A stretch of 64,000 nucleotides of DNA from Methylocella tundrae (lineage in GTDB: Bacteria > Pseudomonadota > Alphaproteobacteria > Rhizobiales > Beijerinckiaceae), in assembly GCF_038024855.1 (NCBI RefSeq), contig NZ_CP139088.1, forward strand, positions 124,001-188,000, read 5' to 3'. Positions 53,370 to 62,310 of this stretch are shown piece by piece. The notes under the pieces are model-generated. The model worked only from the letters and a program-made list of their open reading frames with translations. It did not search any database and was not told the DNA's origin. A program made the position numbers and the translations under genes. Positions within the stretch are counted from its first letter, which is position 1. Every line of letters begins with the position of its first letter.

Positions 53370-53834
53370 ATGCGGGATATTGATGAAATCGATCGGAAGA
53401 TTATCGCCGCCGTTCAAAACGACGGCCGGATCACGACGCATGAGCTTGCCGCCCGCGTCGGCCTTTCGCCGTCGCCTTGCGCGCGACGCGTTCGGACGCT
53501 GGAAGACAGCGGCATCATCAAGGGATATACGGCGATCATCGATCAGTCGAAGGTCGGGTTGCCGATCAGCGCCTTCGCGTCGATAAAGCTCGAACGTCAG
53601 CGCGAAGCAGATCTCGATCGTTTCGCGCATGCCGTCGCGCGCTGGCCGGAGGTCGCCGATTGCTACCTGATGACCGGCCAACGTGATTATCTGCTGCGCA
53701 TCGTAGTACGCGATCTTGAAGCCTACGAGCGTTTCCTCAAAGACAAGCTGACACGTCTCGATGGCGTCGCCTCGATCGAAACGAGTTTCGCGCTCGGTCA
53801 GGTCAAGCGGTCCGAAGTGCTTCCGTTGCGCTAA
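53370..53834 (+). CDS. Lrp/AsnC family transcription regulator
   Basis: A 154-residue protein. N-terminal helix-turn-helix (DEIDRKIIAAVQNDGRITTHELAARVGLSP) and a C-terminal RAM/AsnC ligand domain (ADCYLMTGQRDYLLRIVVRDL). These form octamers that respond to amino acids. Divergent from the AceE-like gene, its likely target. Confidence 0.9.
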   Translation: MRDIDEIDRKIIAAVQNDGRITTHELAARVGLSPSPCARRVRTLEDSGIIKGYTAIIDQSKVGLPISAFASIKLERQREADLDRFAHAVARWPEVADCYLMTGQRDYLLRIVVRDLEAYERFLKDKLTRLDGVASIETSFALGQVKRSEVLPLR

Positions 53835-53894
53835 AGTATGACGCCGAAAAGTTGAAGACTTTCTGGGACGGCGTCATGCTGTAAGAGGCCTAAA

Positions 53895-53930
53895 GAGCAG
53901 AATGCGTTTCCGTTTGAACGCATTCTGCTC
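53895..53930. terminator. Bidirectional hairpin terminator
   Basis: Perfect 14-bp arms (GAGCAGAATGCGTT and its complement) around eight bases, between the convergent Lrp and GMC oxidoreductase genes. No long T run; the palindrome would work from either side. Confidence 0.6.
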
Positions 53931-54022
53931 AAGGCGCGCCGCCTATCCTGCAACATCCGGCGCGCGCCAAAGTCAGGCGATGCGGGCCCGTGGGCGCAAC
54001 GTATCGACGGTCTCGCGGATTG

Positions 54023-55591
54023 TCAGATCGTATTTGCGCTCATCTCTTTGGCGATATGATCTGCCTGGCGGATCGCCAGGGCGACGATGGTCAGCGTTGG
54101 ATTTTCGCAGGCGCCTGTCGTGAACTGAGAGCCGTCCGATACGAACAGGTTCTTGATGTCATGCGTCTGGCCATGCTTGTTCACAACACCATCGCGCGGC
54201 TTCTCGGACATGCGGTTTGTGCCGAGATTATGCGTCGACGGATATGGGGTCTGGGGGAACACGCGGGTGGCGCCGACAGCCTCATAAAGCGCCGTTGCGC
54301 GCTGATAGGCATGGTTGCGCATGGCGACGTCATTGGCGTGATCATCATAATGCACATTGGCGACCGGAAGGCCGAACTTGTCTTTCGCAACAGGGTCCAG
54401 AGTGATCCGATTGGTCTCCTGCGGCATGTCTTCCCCGACGATCCAGAGACCCGCCATGTTCTGGTAGGAATCAAGCGCAGAGGTGAACTCGCGTCCCCAG
54501 GCCCCCGGATCAAGAAAGGCCGCCATGAAGGGCAGGCCGACAGAGATTGTTTCGAATTCGTAGCCGCCGGAAAAGCCGCGTTCTGGCTTGTGCGCCGCCT
54601 CGTCGCGGACGATGCCCGCCATCGTCGTGCCGCGATACATGTGAACAGGCTCGTCGAATATGGCGAAGACGGCGCCTGTCGTATGACGCATGTAATTGCG
54701 GCCGACCTGACCTGACGAATTGGCGAGGCCGTTCGGAAACAGAGACGAGGCGGAATTAAGCAGCAGCCTCGGGCTTTCGATCGAATTGCCGGCGACGCAG
54801 ACAACCCGCGCCTTCTGCCGTTGCAGCGTTCCGGCGCTGTTTGCATAAACGACGCCGGTGACTTTGCCGGATGCGTCATGTTCGATTCGGACAGCCTGAC
54901 TGTCGGGCCGCACCTCTAGGTTCCCGGTTTCCTCCCCTTTCGGGATCTCTGTATACAGCGTCGACCATTTAGCGCCGGACTTGCAGCCTTGAAAGCAGAA
55001 ACCGATCTGTTGGCAGCTGCCGCGTCCGTCACGCGGCTCGGAGTTGATCGCCATGCGGCCGGTGTGCACCTCCTTGTAGCCAAGTTTTTTCGCGCCGGCT
55101 TCGAGGACTTTGAAATTATTATTGCCGGGAAGGCCAGGGATCCCGTTGGTGCGGGTGACGCCCATCTTGTTCTCGGCCTTTTCGTAATAGGGCTCGAGCT
55201 CTTTCAAGGTGAGCGGCCAATCAAGCAGATGCGCTCCCTCGATCTGCCCGTAATGGCTGCGGGTCTGAAACTCGTAATCCTGAATGCGAAGCGAGGCTCC
55301 AGCCCAATGCACCGTGGTGCCTCCAACGGCCTTGACGATCCAGGCGGGCAAATTGGGAAAATCGCGATGGATGCGCCAGGAGCCGGACGTTGTGCGCATG
55401 TCCGACCAGGAGAGCTGCGTGAAGGAAGCCCATTCATCGTTGATGAAATCCTCGATCTCGAAGCGTTGTCCAGCTTCGAGAATAACGGTTTTCACGCCTT
55501 TCAGCGCCAGCTCCGCGCCGAGCGTTCCGCCGCCTGCGCCGGAGCCGACGATCACGACGACCGAATCGTCGTTGAGATCAAATTTAGCCAT
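54023..55591 (-). CDS. GMC-family FAD dehydrogenase, large subunit
   Basis: A 522-residue flavoprotein. The FAD-binding GSGAGGGTLGAELALKG is at residues 16-32, and the C-terminal GMC motif with the catalytic His lies around HNLGTNRMS and GACENPTLT. Similar to the large subunit of gluconate-type and other membrane-linked polyol/alcohol dehydrogenases, which work with a Tat-exported small subunit, encoded 27 bp upstream here. From memory, a related enzyme beside the propane monooxygenase cluster of Methylocella silvestris is linked to 2-propanol/acetol oxidation; the same role is likely here. Confidence 0.85.
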   Translation of the reverse strand: MAKFDLNDDSVVVIVGSGAGGGTLGAELALKGVKTVILEAGQRFEIEDFINDEWASFTQLSWSDMRTTSGSWRIHRDFPNLPAWIVKAVGGTTVHWAGASLRIQDYEFQTRSHYGQIEGAHLLDWPLTLKELEPYYEKAENKMGVTRTNGIPGLPGNNNFKVLEAGAKKLGYKEVHTGRMAINSEPRDGRGSCQQIGFCFQGCKSGAKWSTLYTEIPKGEETGNLEVRPDSQAVRIEHDASGKVTGVVYANSAGTLQRQKARVVCVAGNSIESPRLLLNSASSLFPNGLANSSGQVGRNYMRHTTGAVFAIFDEPVHMYRGTTMAGIVRDEAAHKPERGFSGGYEFETISVGLPFMAAFLDPGAWGREFTSALDSYQNMAGLWIVGEDMPQETNRITLDPVAKDKFGLPVANVHYDDHANDVAMRNHAYQRATALYEAVGATRVFPQTPYPSTHNLGTNRMSEKPRDGVVNKHGQTHDIKNLFVSDGSQFTTGACENPTLTIVALAIRQADHIAKEMSANTI

Positions 55592-55618
55592 GATGCGTCC
55601 TCATATTCTTATGGCTAG

Positions 55619-56170
55619 TCAGAGCCAGGTCAGATCGTTGAAACCGCGGTGCAGATAGCCGCCTTCCGACGCGCTTTCGCCCTCATATCCAAACAACGGC
55701 CAGATCTCTTTCTGGTTATAAAGTCCGACGACGAGGCCGGAGCGAATCATGAGAAAGAACGGACCTGCTTCGATTTCCTTGAGGATCGCAACGCGCGGCT
55801 CCTCCCAACCGATCTCAGCATAGGTGACGCCGTGCCGCGCCTTGGCGATGCCGTCGATAAGCGTTACGCTATCTTCGATCATGGCCTTGACGGCGGGATT
55901 ATCCGCTGACTTTTTGTCATAGCCTTTGACCGCGATGGCGTAATATTTGTCGGTCAGCCGGTCATGCGGGTAGATATCGCGAGCGATCTTGACAAGAGTC
56001 AGCATGGTTCCCGGCTTCAGGCTGTTGACTTCGAGTCCCCAGGCCTCGCCGGCGTGAATGAGCGCGGAGCCTGAAACGACGATCGCCGCGGAAATCGTCG
56101 CCGACCCCGCAAGAAATCGCCGCCGGTCGATTGTCTCTGGCATAGAACTGTTTGTCTCGCCCGCCTTCAT
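55619..56170 (-). CDS. Tat-exported dehydrogenase small subunit (gluconate dehydrogenase subunit 3-like)
   Basis: From ATG 56170 (TTGGAGGA ribosome site), 183 residues. The twin-arginine signal DRRRFLAG is at about 15-22. The mature part with LVKIARDIYPHD fits the subunit 3 family, which carries the co-folded large subunit through the Tat system. It lies directly before the GMC gene. The frame reads up to 56275, but the added part lacks a ribosome site. Confidence 0.88.
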   Translation of the reverse strand: MKAGETNSSMPETIDRRRFLAGSATISAAIVVSGSALIHAGEAWGLEVNSLKPGTMLTLVKIARDIYPHDRLTDKYYAIAVKGYDKKSADNPAVKAMIEDSVTLIDGIAKARHGVTYAEIGWEEPRVAILKEIEAGPFFLMIRSGLVVGLYNQKEIWPLFGYEGESASEGGYLHRGFNDLTWL

Positions 56171-56228
56171 GGCGTTCCTCCAATTTTGTATCAATTTGCT
56201 TTTATTGTTTGGTATGCAGAGGCGCCTT

Positions 56229-56624
56229 CTAACGATAGCGGCCATGCTTTTGAAGAACCTCGATCTTGTAGCCATCGGGATCCTGAACGAAGAAAAAGCG
56301 CGCCATCAGACTGCCGCCGCGAAAAAACTCCTTGACCGGATTAGGCTTCAGTCCCTTCGCCTCGAACCGGGTGTGCTCCTTGTCGAGATCATTGACGACA
56401 AAGGCGACATGCCCATAGGCGTCGCCGAGCGCGTAGGGCTGCTTTCGGTCATGATTGATCGTGAGCTCGATCTCGAAGTCGGCGTCGGGGCTCCGCAAAT
56501 AGACCAGGGTGAAATCGTCGAACGGAAAGCGATCGGCGACTTCAAGGCCGAATGCCGCGCTGTAGAAGTCGACCGACCGCTTTTCCTCCAATACCCGAAT
56601 CATCATATGAATGGCTTTGGTCAT
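56229..56624 (-). CDS. Glyoxalase I-like (VOC) protein
   Basis: A 131-residue single-domain vicinal-oxygen-chelate protein. The conserved start IHMMIRVLEEKRSVDFYSAAFGL, the AYGHVAFVVNDL strand and the terminal FVQDPDGYKIEVLQK are typical of lactoylglutathione lyase. Metal ligands His6 or 7, a Glu, His and the terminal Glu are present. It removes methylglyoxal, a plausible by-product of acetol oxidation by the neighbouring dehydrogenase. Confidence 0.87.
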   Translation of the reverse strand: MTKAIHMMIRVLEEKRSVDFYSAAFGLEVADRFPFDDFTLVYLRSPDADFEIELTINHDRKQPYALGDAYGHVAFVVNDLDKEHTRFEAKGLKPNPVKEFFRGGSLMARFFFVQDPDGYKIEVLQKHGRYR

Positions 56625-56633
56625 GCGACGTTC

Positions 56634-57041
56634 TCATTTTGGAGCTGATAGAGATTTCAAATATTCGATGACGAGCTTCCGTTTCTCCGGATTTGTCTGC
56701 CGGTAATTCATGAACGTGCCTGGATGGGCTTCCTGAGAGTTCGTTATCCAGGGATCGAGCGTCGCCTCGCTCCAGACCCAATCGCCGGATTGCAGCGCAT
56801 TCGAATATTTGAAACCCGCAATGCTGCCAACCTTGCGTCCGTAGACGCCGAAGAGATTGGGTCCCTGGCGCGCGCCGGCGGCTGGATCGCTCGAATGACA
56901 GACCCCGCAACTCGTCAGGAATTGTTGTTTGCCCGCGGCGGCGTCCTCGGCGCGGGCGGAAACGGCATAGAGCGTCAACAGACTGGCGCACACAGCAACG
57001 GCGCAGCGGCGGGGTCCGAAGACCTTCGACAAATCTCTCAT
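56634..57041 (-). CDS. Periplasmic class I cytochrome c
   Basis: From ATG 57041 (GGAAGG ribosome site), 135 residues. Signal peptide cut near ARA; heme site C45-GVC-H49; later FGVYGRKVGS, WVWSEATLDPWI and a TFMNYRQ Met as in mitochondrial-type cytochrome c. It is the first gene of the run with glyoxalase and the dehydrogenase subunits and probably accepts electrons from that dehydrogenase. A GTG at 57074 would add 11 residues without a ribosome site. Confidence 0.88.
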   Translation of the reverse strand: MRDLSKVFGPRRCAVAVCASLLTLYAVSARAEDAAAGKQQFLTSCGVCHSSDPAAGARQGPNLFGVYGRKVGSIAGFKYSNALQSGDWVWSEATLDPWITNSQEAHPGTFMNYRQTNPEKRKLVIEYLKSLSAPK

Positions 57042-57119
57042 CAATGCTGCCTTCCATGCGCGGCCCGCCGCCACCTTTTCGACTGGCGTGTTGAAGCTAT
57101 ATTTTGCAAGCAGGGATAG

Positions 57120-57139
57120 GGTAGTAATTGATTACTACC
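57120..57139. promoter_or_regulatory. Perfect palindrome upstream of the cytochrome c-dehydrogenase operon
   Basis: GGTAGTAAT and ATTACTACC are perfect 9-bp arms with a two-base centre, in the 228-bp gap before the leftward cytochrome c gene. Size and symmetry fit the binding site of a dimeric repressor such as a GntR-, TetR- or MarR-type protein. Confidence 0.6.
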
Positions 57140-57269
57140 TTTGCGAATTTCGCCCGATTGTGAAAAAGCGCCCTGTAGGTGGCGGGCAACGCATGATTGG
57201 GAGATCGGCGCCCGTTGGTCGAGGCGATCGGCCACCCGGCTAGGCCATCAGATTGGCGCGAGGCGGCTA

Positions 57270-57623
57270 TCAGTCGAGAAAGGCGGCTTTGCTCAGGTCG
57301 AGGCGAAGATTGGCGAAACTACCTGGCGCCGCATTGATCAGAGCCGGCAGACTTGCCTGACTGCCGATCTCGACCGCATAACGAATGCAGGCGCAGCGCA
57401 ACAAGGCTGTAAAGTTTCCGATTTCGCCGTGAAATTCCAGAATCTCATCATGCAGCCTGGTCAGAAAACGACCGAGCGTCATGCCTTCCGATGCCGCGAT
57501 CGTCTCCAGGATCTGCCAAAACAGCGCTTCGAGCCGGATCGACGTCACATGACCGCCGAGCCGGATCGAGCGGGTCTGACACTGATAAGATGTTGCGTCC
57601 AATTCGCAGAAGATCTTGCACAT
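57270..57623 (-). CDS. Ribbon-helix-helix family protein
   Basis: A 117-residue protein with the pattern of the RHH_4 family: an N-terminal MCKIF strand, TRSIRLGGHVTSIRLEALFWQILETIAASEG, then TLGRFLTRLHDEI. The strand-helix-helix arrangement suggests DNA binding as a dimer. It lies between the monooxygenase activator gene and the cytochrome c operon; its target may be the palindrome just downstream. Starts at ATG 57623 with GGAGGA before it. Confidence 0.8.
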   Translation of the reverse strand: MCKIFCELDATSYQCQTRSIRLGGHVTSIRLEALFWQILETIAASEGMTLGRFLTRLHDEILEFHGEIGNFTALLRCACIRYAVEIGSQASLPALINAAPGSFANLRLDLSKAAFLD

Positions 57624-57736
57624 TCAATCCTCCTTATCAGCCTACCGTCTTGGTCGAGTGCGACGGCAACGCAAACGTCGCAAGACGGTGGGGGCAACAA
57701 GCTTGCGACGCTGGCCCGGTCCACGCGGCCGTCGAA

Positions 57737-59818
57737 TTACTCCGCAACGCGATCGGCGTCCGGCGCTGAACCGCTATCGCGCGGCATATCGAGCCCATAG
57801 GCTTTCAGGCGGCGGTAGAGCGTCGTGCGCGCTATTCCAAGGGCCGCTGCGGTCAGGCTGATGTTTCCCTGAAAGCGATGCAACACGTTCTCTATGTGCT
57901 GCTTGCCGAGGCTACGCAGATCACTTGCTCGCGGCAATTCTTCGTCCAGTGAACATGAGTCAGCGCGGAGGCGAGGCAGTCTACAAGAAGCGGACAGATC
58001 CGAACGTTCTTCCGGCAGACGGTAGTCCACAATCTCTTCAGGGAGCCACCCGCGGCCGATAACCGGCGTGTCGCACAGCAGGAGCGCGCTCTCCACTACA
58101 TTGCGAAGTTCGCGAATATTGCCGGGCCACGGATAGGTCTTGAAAAGACGGAGCACGTCCGGGGCGAAACAGCGCAGGCCGAGATCATGCTTCTTTGAAA
58201 GATGGTTGAGGAAATGTTGCGCCAGCAAGACCGCGTCGCCATCGCGTTTGCGCAAAGGAGGAACCTTGAGCGTCGAAACGTTGAGTCGATACAAAAGATC
58301 GCGACGGAATCGCCCTTTTTCGACTTCTTCGCGAAGATCGCGATTGGTCATCGCGATGAGCCGGACCTTGATCGGGCGCGGCGTCGCGTCGCCCACTCTG
58401 CAAACCGCGCCTTCCTCCAGAACGCGCAGGAGAAACGGCTGGAGATCCAGCGGCAGTTCGCCGATCTCATCGAGGCAGAGCGTGCCATTATTGGCCCGCT
58501 CGAAGCGGCCGATGTTGCCATTCGAGGCAGCGCCCGTGAACGCGCCCTTCACATAGCCGAAAAGTTCTGTTGCGATCAGATCGCGTGAAATGGCGCCGCA
58601 GTTGAATGGGATGAACGGTCCATCGGCGCAGGGGCTTGCGTCATGGATTGCCCGCGCGAACAGCTCTTTGCCAACGCCTGTTTCGCCTTCGATGAGAACC
58701 GGGGCCTGATAGATGGCGAGCCGGCTTGCGCGGTGAATGGCGTCCAGCATAATGGCGCAATTGGTGACGATTGGCTCAAAGGCTTTGGAGCGTATGACCG
58801 CAGGAGCCGGCGGCCGCTGCGCCGCGGCGGCGATGACGACCGCGCCGATCAAGGCGCCATCGTGATGGACCGGCAGAAGATTGCCCGGATTGATGCCATA
58901 GCGCGCGGCGGCGGCGAGATCGAAGCTTCTACCGTCCTTGTTCAGCGTTAGAAGCGGTTGATCCGAATGGAAAGATCCGTCCGCAAACTCGCGCGCCTTG
59001 GCCCGCATCGCCATCAGGCGGGGGGCATGTTCGTTAGCCAGCACGACCTGACCGCCGCGGTCGACGACAATGACGCCGTCTGACCAGCCCCTGCCGATCC
59101 CGGAGCTGTATTCCAACAGCATTCTGCGCTCAACCTCGAGTTGCAGCGACAGCGCGGCTTCAATTCCGCGCGCCACCATGACCGCGAACGCAAGGTTATG
59201 CTGCTGGAAGGTGCTCTTCGCGCCGGACATATCGACGAGGCCGAGCAGGGCCCCGTCAAGCGGGTTGCGGACTGGCGCGCCAACGCAGGTCCAATTTTTC
59301 GTCAGGGCGCAGAAGTGCTCCGGCCCGTGAATCAAAACCGGAGCGCGCGACGCCAGCGTCGTGCCGATTCCATTTGTTCCCGCGTTGGCCTCGCTCCAAT
59401 CCGCCCCGACGACGAGGTTGATGTCCTGGCCGGCCTCCAGCGTGCCGGGATCGCCGACCGCGTCGAGCACGACTCCGTCAACATCGGTGAGAAGCAGCAT
59501 GGATCCGCTGCCGATCAGCAGTTGTTGCGCTTCCGACAACACTTTTGCCGCGGCCTGTAGGAGCAGACGATTGCGCTGCAGCCTCTGCTCGAACTCGCGT
59601 TGCTCGATAATTGTCTTGGAGCCGGGAAGCTTGTGATCGATGCCTATCGCTGCGCATCGCTCCCAGGATTGCGCCACGACGTTACGCACCTTGAGCTGAC
59701 GCGATGTGCCAGCCAGATAATCTTCCCAGGCTTTCATGATGGTGCGTTCTTCGCCGGGACCAAATCCCGTCGATTGCTCGGGCGTCCCCGCCCATTCATT
59801 CAACTGGTCGAGATGCAT
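57737..59818 (-). CDS. prmR: Sigma-54 activator of the monooxygenase operon (AcoR type)
   Basis: A 693-residue protein: an N-terminal GAF/AcoR-like sensor (about 60-345), an AAA+ sigma-54 domain (about 350-580; Walker A GETGVGKE at 378-385, GAFTGA at 425-430, Walker B GTLCLDE) and a C-terminal Fis helix-turn-helix (GNISLTAAALGIARTTLYRRL). No receiver domain, so a ligand is sensed directly. It matches MmoR/PrmR, which with sigma-54 activates monooxygenase promoters. It is separated from groEL by a terminator, so it may be transcribed alone. Confidence 0.92.
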   Translation of the reverse strand: MHLDQLNEWAGTPEQSTGFGPGEERTIMKAWEDYLAGTSRQLKVRNVVAQSWERCAAIGIDHKLPGSKTIIEQREFEQRLQRNRLLLQAAAKVLSEAQQLLIGSGSMLLLTDVDGVVLDAVGDPGTLEAGQDINLVVGADWSEANAGTNGIGTTLASRAPVLIHGPEHFCALTKNWTCVGAPVRNPLDGALLGLVDMSGAKSTFQQHNLAFAVMVARGIEAALSLQLEVERRMLLEYSSGIGRGWSDGVIVVDRGGQVVLANEHAPRLMAMRAKAREFADGSFHSDQPLLTLNKDGRSFDLAAAARYGINPGNLLPVHHDGALIGAVVIAAAAQRPPAPAVIRSKAFEPIVTNCAIMLDAIHRASRLAIYQAPVLIEGETGVGKELFARAIHDASPCADGPFIPFNCGAISRDLIATELFGYVKGAFTGAASNGNIGRFERANNGTLCLDEIGELPLDLQPFLLRVLEEGAVCRVGDATPRPIKVRLIAMTNRDLREEVEKGRFRRDLLYRLNVSTLKVPPLRKRDGDAVLLAQHFLNHLSKKHDLGLRCFAPDVLRLFKTYPWPGNIRELRNVVESALLLCDTPVIGRGWLPEEIVDYRLPEERSDLSASCRLPRLRADSCSLDEELPRASDLRSLGKQHIENVLHRFQGNISLTAAALGIARTTLYRRLKAYGLDMPRDSGSAPDADRVAE

Positions 59819-60015
59819 CGCCTCGAATGTCCCCCGGAGCCAATTCCCATCCCTTATCAGGCAATTTATTGCCGTTCGCTCTCTCTGCGGAGAGCGTTAA
59901 AAGAGCAACTTATTCCTTCCCCTCTCTCGAGACAATCGCTAATTCAAACCACCAGCTCGCTATTCACACGCTTAAGCTCGACATTGCAAGACTGCCAAAA
60001 AAGCGAACCGAAGAA

Positions 60016-60037
60016 AGCGCTTCAAACCGGAAGCGCT
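60016..60037 (-). terminator. Hairpin after the monooxygenase GroEL gene
   Basis: Arms AGCGCTTC/GAAGCGCT with six-base loop, 22 bp past the stop of the leftward GroEL gene and followed by a T-rich TTTCTTC on the minus strand. It likely ends or attenuates the monooxygenase transcript. Confidence 0.6.
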
Positions 60038-60058
60038 CCCTTTCGCGGCGTTCAATTC

Positions 60059-61702
60059 TCAGGCGCGGCCGAGCAGTTCTCCACCACCGCCGCGCGCTGG
60101 ACCGGTGGTCGGATCGACGTAGTCGCCGCGATCAACGATCAGCGTATTGGTTCCCAAAATGAGTTTGGCGGAGGACACCGCATTACGGACGGAGGCGATT
60201 GTCACGCGGACCGGATCGATGACGCCAGCTTCGAACATGTCGGCCAATTGCCCGGTCCTCGCGTCGAAACCGACGCCGCCGGGCGCCTTCGCCACCGCGG
60301 CGATGGTGGCCTCGGGATCGCGTCCCGCGTTTTCGGCGATTTGAGCGAGGGGCCGCTGCATCGCGGAACGGAAAAGAGCGACGCCTATGGCGGCGCCTTC
60401 ATTGGCCGCGCCATTGCCTTTTGGCCTTATCGTGGCGGCCAGTTCGAGCAGCGTCGTTCCGCCTCCTGCGACCACTCCATCGAGGAGCGCCGCCCGCCCT
60501 GAGCACAAAGCGTCGTCAAGAAGCTGCAGACGTCGCCGGCGCTCCGCTGGCGTCACGCCCCCGGCGAGGATCCGCACGGTTCCGGAGGTCATTTTGGACA
60601 TGCGTTCATCGAGCTTGTCGCGTTCGATGTTTTGCGGCGCCAGGTCGATCTGCTGACGGATCTGCGCGCGCCGGGCCTCGACCGCTTCGGGCGAGCCGCG
60701 TCCTCGCAAAATCATTGTCTCGAATTGCGACACGACAACGCATTCGGCGCGCCCCAGATTTTCGAGGCTCGTACGCTCCAGAGCATAGCCGAGATCGCCG
60801 AAGATGACTTCGCCTCCGGTCAGGACGCCGATATCCTCCATCATCTGCCTGCGCCAATGACCAAAGTCCGGCGGGTTGACGACGACGAAACGCCCACGTC
60901 CTCTGGAGCGGCTCGCCAGCAGGCCGATAAGGGCCTTTGGATCGACCTCTTCGGCGATAATGAGCAGGCTCGCGTCCTTCGCCTCGATCGCTTCGACGAG
61001 ATGCTGGATCTGCTCAAACCGAAGAATCTTCTGATCGGTCAAGAGAATATAGGCGTCGTCAAGCACCGCCCGCATCGTCGGAACGTCAGTGATCATGTGA
61101 TGCGAGACATAGCCGCGATCGAATGAAAATCCTTCGATGACTTCGATCACATCCTCGACCGCGGAGCCTTGATCGAGCGTGATAATGCCGTCCGGCCCGA
61201 CCGCTTCCAGCGCCTTGGCCACGATATCGCCGAGCGCTTTATCGGTCCCTGCAATTGTCGCGACGGATCGCAGCTGGTGCGGTCCGGCGAGAGGCCGCGC
61301 GCGTGTTGCGAGCGCCTCGACCATTGCCTCTTCGGCGTCGTCCAATCCCTCGATAAGATCCGCCGCGGCGGCGCCGCCTTGAGACAGAATCGCGACGCCC
61401 TGCTGAATAAGAGCGTTTGCCAGCACGGTCGCCGTGGTCGTCCCGTCGCCGGCTACGTCAGCGGTCTGCTTGGAGACTTCCCGGACGATCTGCGCGCCAA
61501 GGTTTTCGAAGCGGCATTCGAGCTCGATTTCCTCCGCAATGCTGACGCCGTCGCGCGAGACGATGGGCGTGCCCTGCGGTCGCGCAATGATGGCGTTCAG
61601 GCCGCGCGGCCCGAGAGTTCCGCCGACCGCGGTCGCAAGCTTTTCGACCCCTCGCGCCAGCGCCGCGCGCGCTTCCGATCCGTGCAACATCAGCTTTGCC
61701 AT
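60059..61702 (-). CDS. prmG: Chaperonin GroEL of the monooxygenase cluster
   Basis: From ATG 61702 (GGGAGG ribosome site), 547 residues, the full GroEL length. GDGTTTATVLA is the ATP-binding signature, with TLGPRGLNAI and the PGGVGFDARTG region. The C-terminus ends GGGGELLGRA in place of the usual GGM repeats. It is a paralogue dedicated to folding the monooxygenase, as MmoG/PrmG in other methanotrophs, and is not accompanied by groES. The upstream reading to 61825 has no ribosome site. Confidence 0.93.
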   Translation of the reverse strand: MAKLMLHGSEARAALARGVEKLATAVGGTLGPRGLNAIIARPQGTPIVSRDGVSIAEEIELECRFENLGAQIVREVSKQTADVAGDGTTTATVLANALIQQGVAILSQGGAAAADLIEGLDDAEEAMVEALATRARPLAGPHQLRSVATIAGTDKALGDIVAKALEAVGPDGIITLDQGSAVEDVIEVIEGFSFDRGYVSHHMITDVPTMRAVLDDAYILLTDQKILRFEQIQHLVEAIEAKDASLLIIAEEVDPKALIGLLASRSRGRGRFVVVNPPDFGHWRRQMMEDIGVLTGGEVIFGDLGYALERTSLENLGRAECVVVSQFETMILRGRGSPEAVEARRAQIRQQIDLAPQNIERDKLDERMSKMTSGTVRILAGGVTPAERRRRLQLLDDALCSGRAALLDGVVAGGGTTLLELAATIRPKGNGAANEGAAIGVALFRSAMQRPLAQIAENAGRDPEATIAAVAKAPGGVGFDARTGQLADMFEAGVIDPVRVTIASVRNAVSSAKLILGTNTLIVDRGDYVDPTTGPARGGGGELLGRA

Positions 61703-61797
61703 TATATCCTCCCAAAACCATTTCAACTGAGATCGTTTCGATCTTCTTGCTTGTTGCTTTCCACGCCGGATAAGCCGCCGGCGTCGCGTTAGGGGTT

Positions 61798-61833
61798 GGC
61801 GGCCAAGTTTGTGAGACGCAAACAACGGCCGCC
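61798..61833 (-). other. Intercistronic hairpin between coupling protein and GroEL genes
   Basis: Outer arms GGCGGCC/GGCCGCC and inner arms GTTTG/CAAAC, with small internal loops, in the gap after the coupling-protein stop. It may act as RNA processing or attenuation point lowering groEL expression relative to the structural genes. Confidence 0.5.
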
Positions 61834-61877
61834 GGAAGCGACCGTTGCCCTTATCCAGTCTTTAGCCAGCGCCGCGC

Positions 61878-62234
61878 TTATTCATACGCCATGGCGTCGT
61901 CCATGTTGCCGAAAAGCACGACCGTGTCATCATCAATCATAACCATGCGGCCATAGTGGGTTGAAGTCGAGATTTCGAATAGGTGGGGGGTCATCTCGCG
62001 ACCCAGGGCCTCGGTCAGCTCCTTCATGTCGAAAGTGATTTTGCCTTCGCCGTCAATGCGGATCATCGCCGGCATATAGGTGACCTTGATGCCCGGCTTT
62101 GCCTCCATCACTTCGGCGATGGCCCGCGCTTCGACACTGTCGTTCATGGTGACGCCGCATTGATGCGAGATTGTTTCATCGAATGTGATCTGATCCATTG
62201 GCTTGAATATATTTGCGGTGTGATCTGTGCTCAC
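61878..62234 (-). CDS. prmD: Monooxygenase coupling (regulatory) protein
   Basis: A 118-residue protein starting at GTG 62234 (GAAGGGA ribosome site). It has the MmoB/PrmD pattern: VTMNDSVEARAIAEVM, then a beta-rich centre with IRIDGEGKITFD and the terminal strand region. These cofactor-free proteins bind the hydroxylase and control oxygen and substrate entry. It follows the beta-subunit gene by 76 bp. Confidence 0.92.
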   Translation of the reverse strand: MSTDHTANIFKPMDQITFDETISHQCGVTMNDSVEARAIAEVMEAKPGIKVTYMPAMIRIDGEGKITFDMKELTEALGREMTPHLFEISTSTHYGRMVMIDDDTVVLFGNMDDAMAYE

Positions 62235-62310
62235 GGTGGGGTCCCTTCAATTCGCGTAAACAGGCATGTTGGCGCGGCTGCGCGCCGCGCCGTTGTCAAT
62301 TCAAGAAAAC

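Noticed and set aside
57120..57165. Sigma-54-like element upstream of the cytochrome c gene
   Set aside because: Nearest GG and GC pair on the minus strand is nine bases apart and lacks the TGGC and TTGC context.
59877..59896. Small CGCTCTC/GAGAGCG hairpin upstream of the activator gene
   Set aside because: Seven-bp stem without T run; too weak to call next to the better terminator at 60016-60037.
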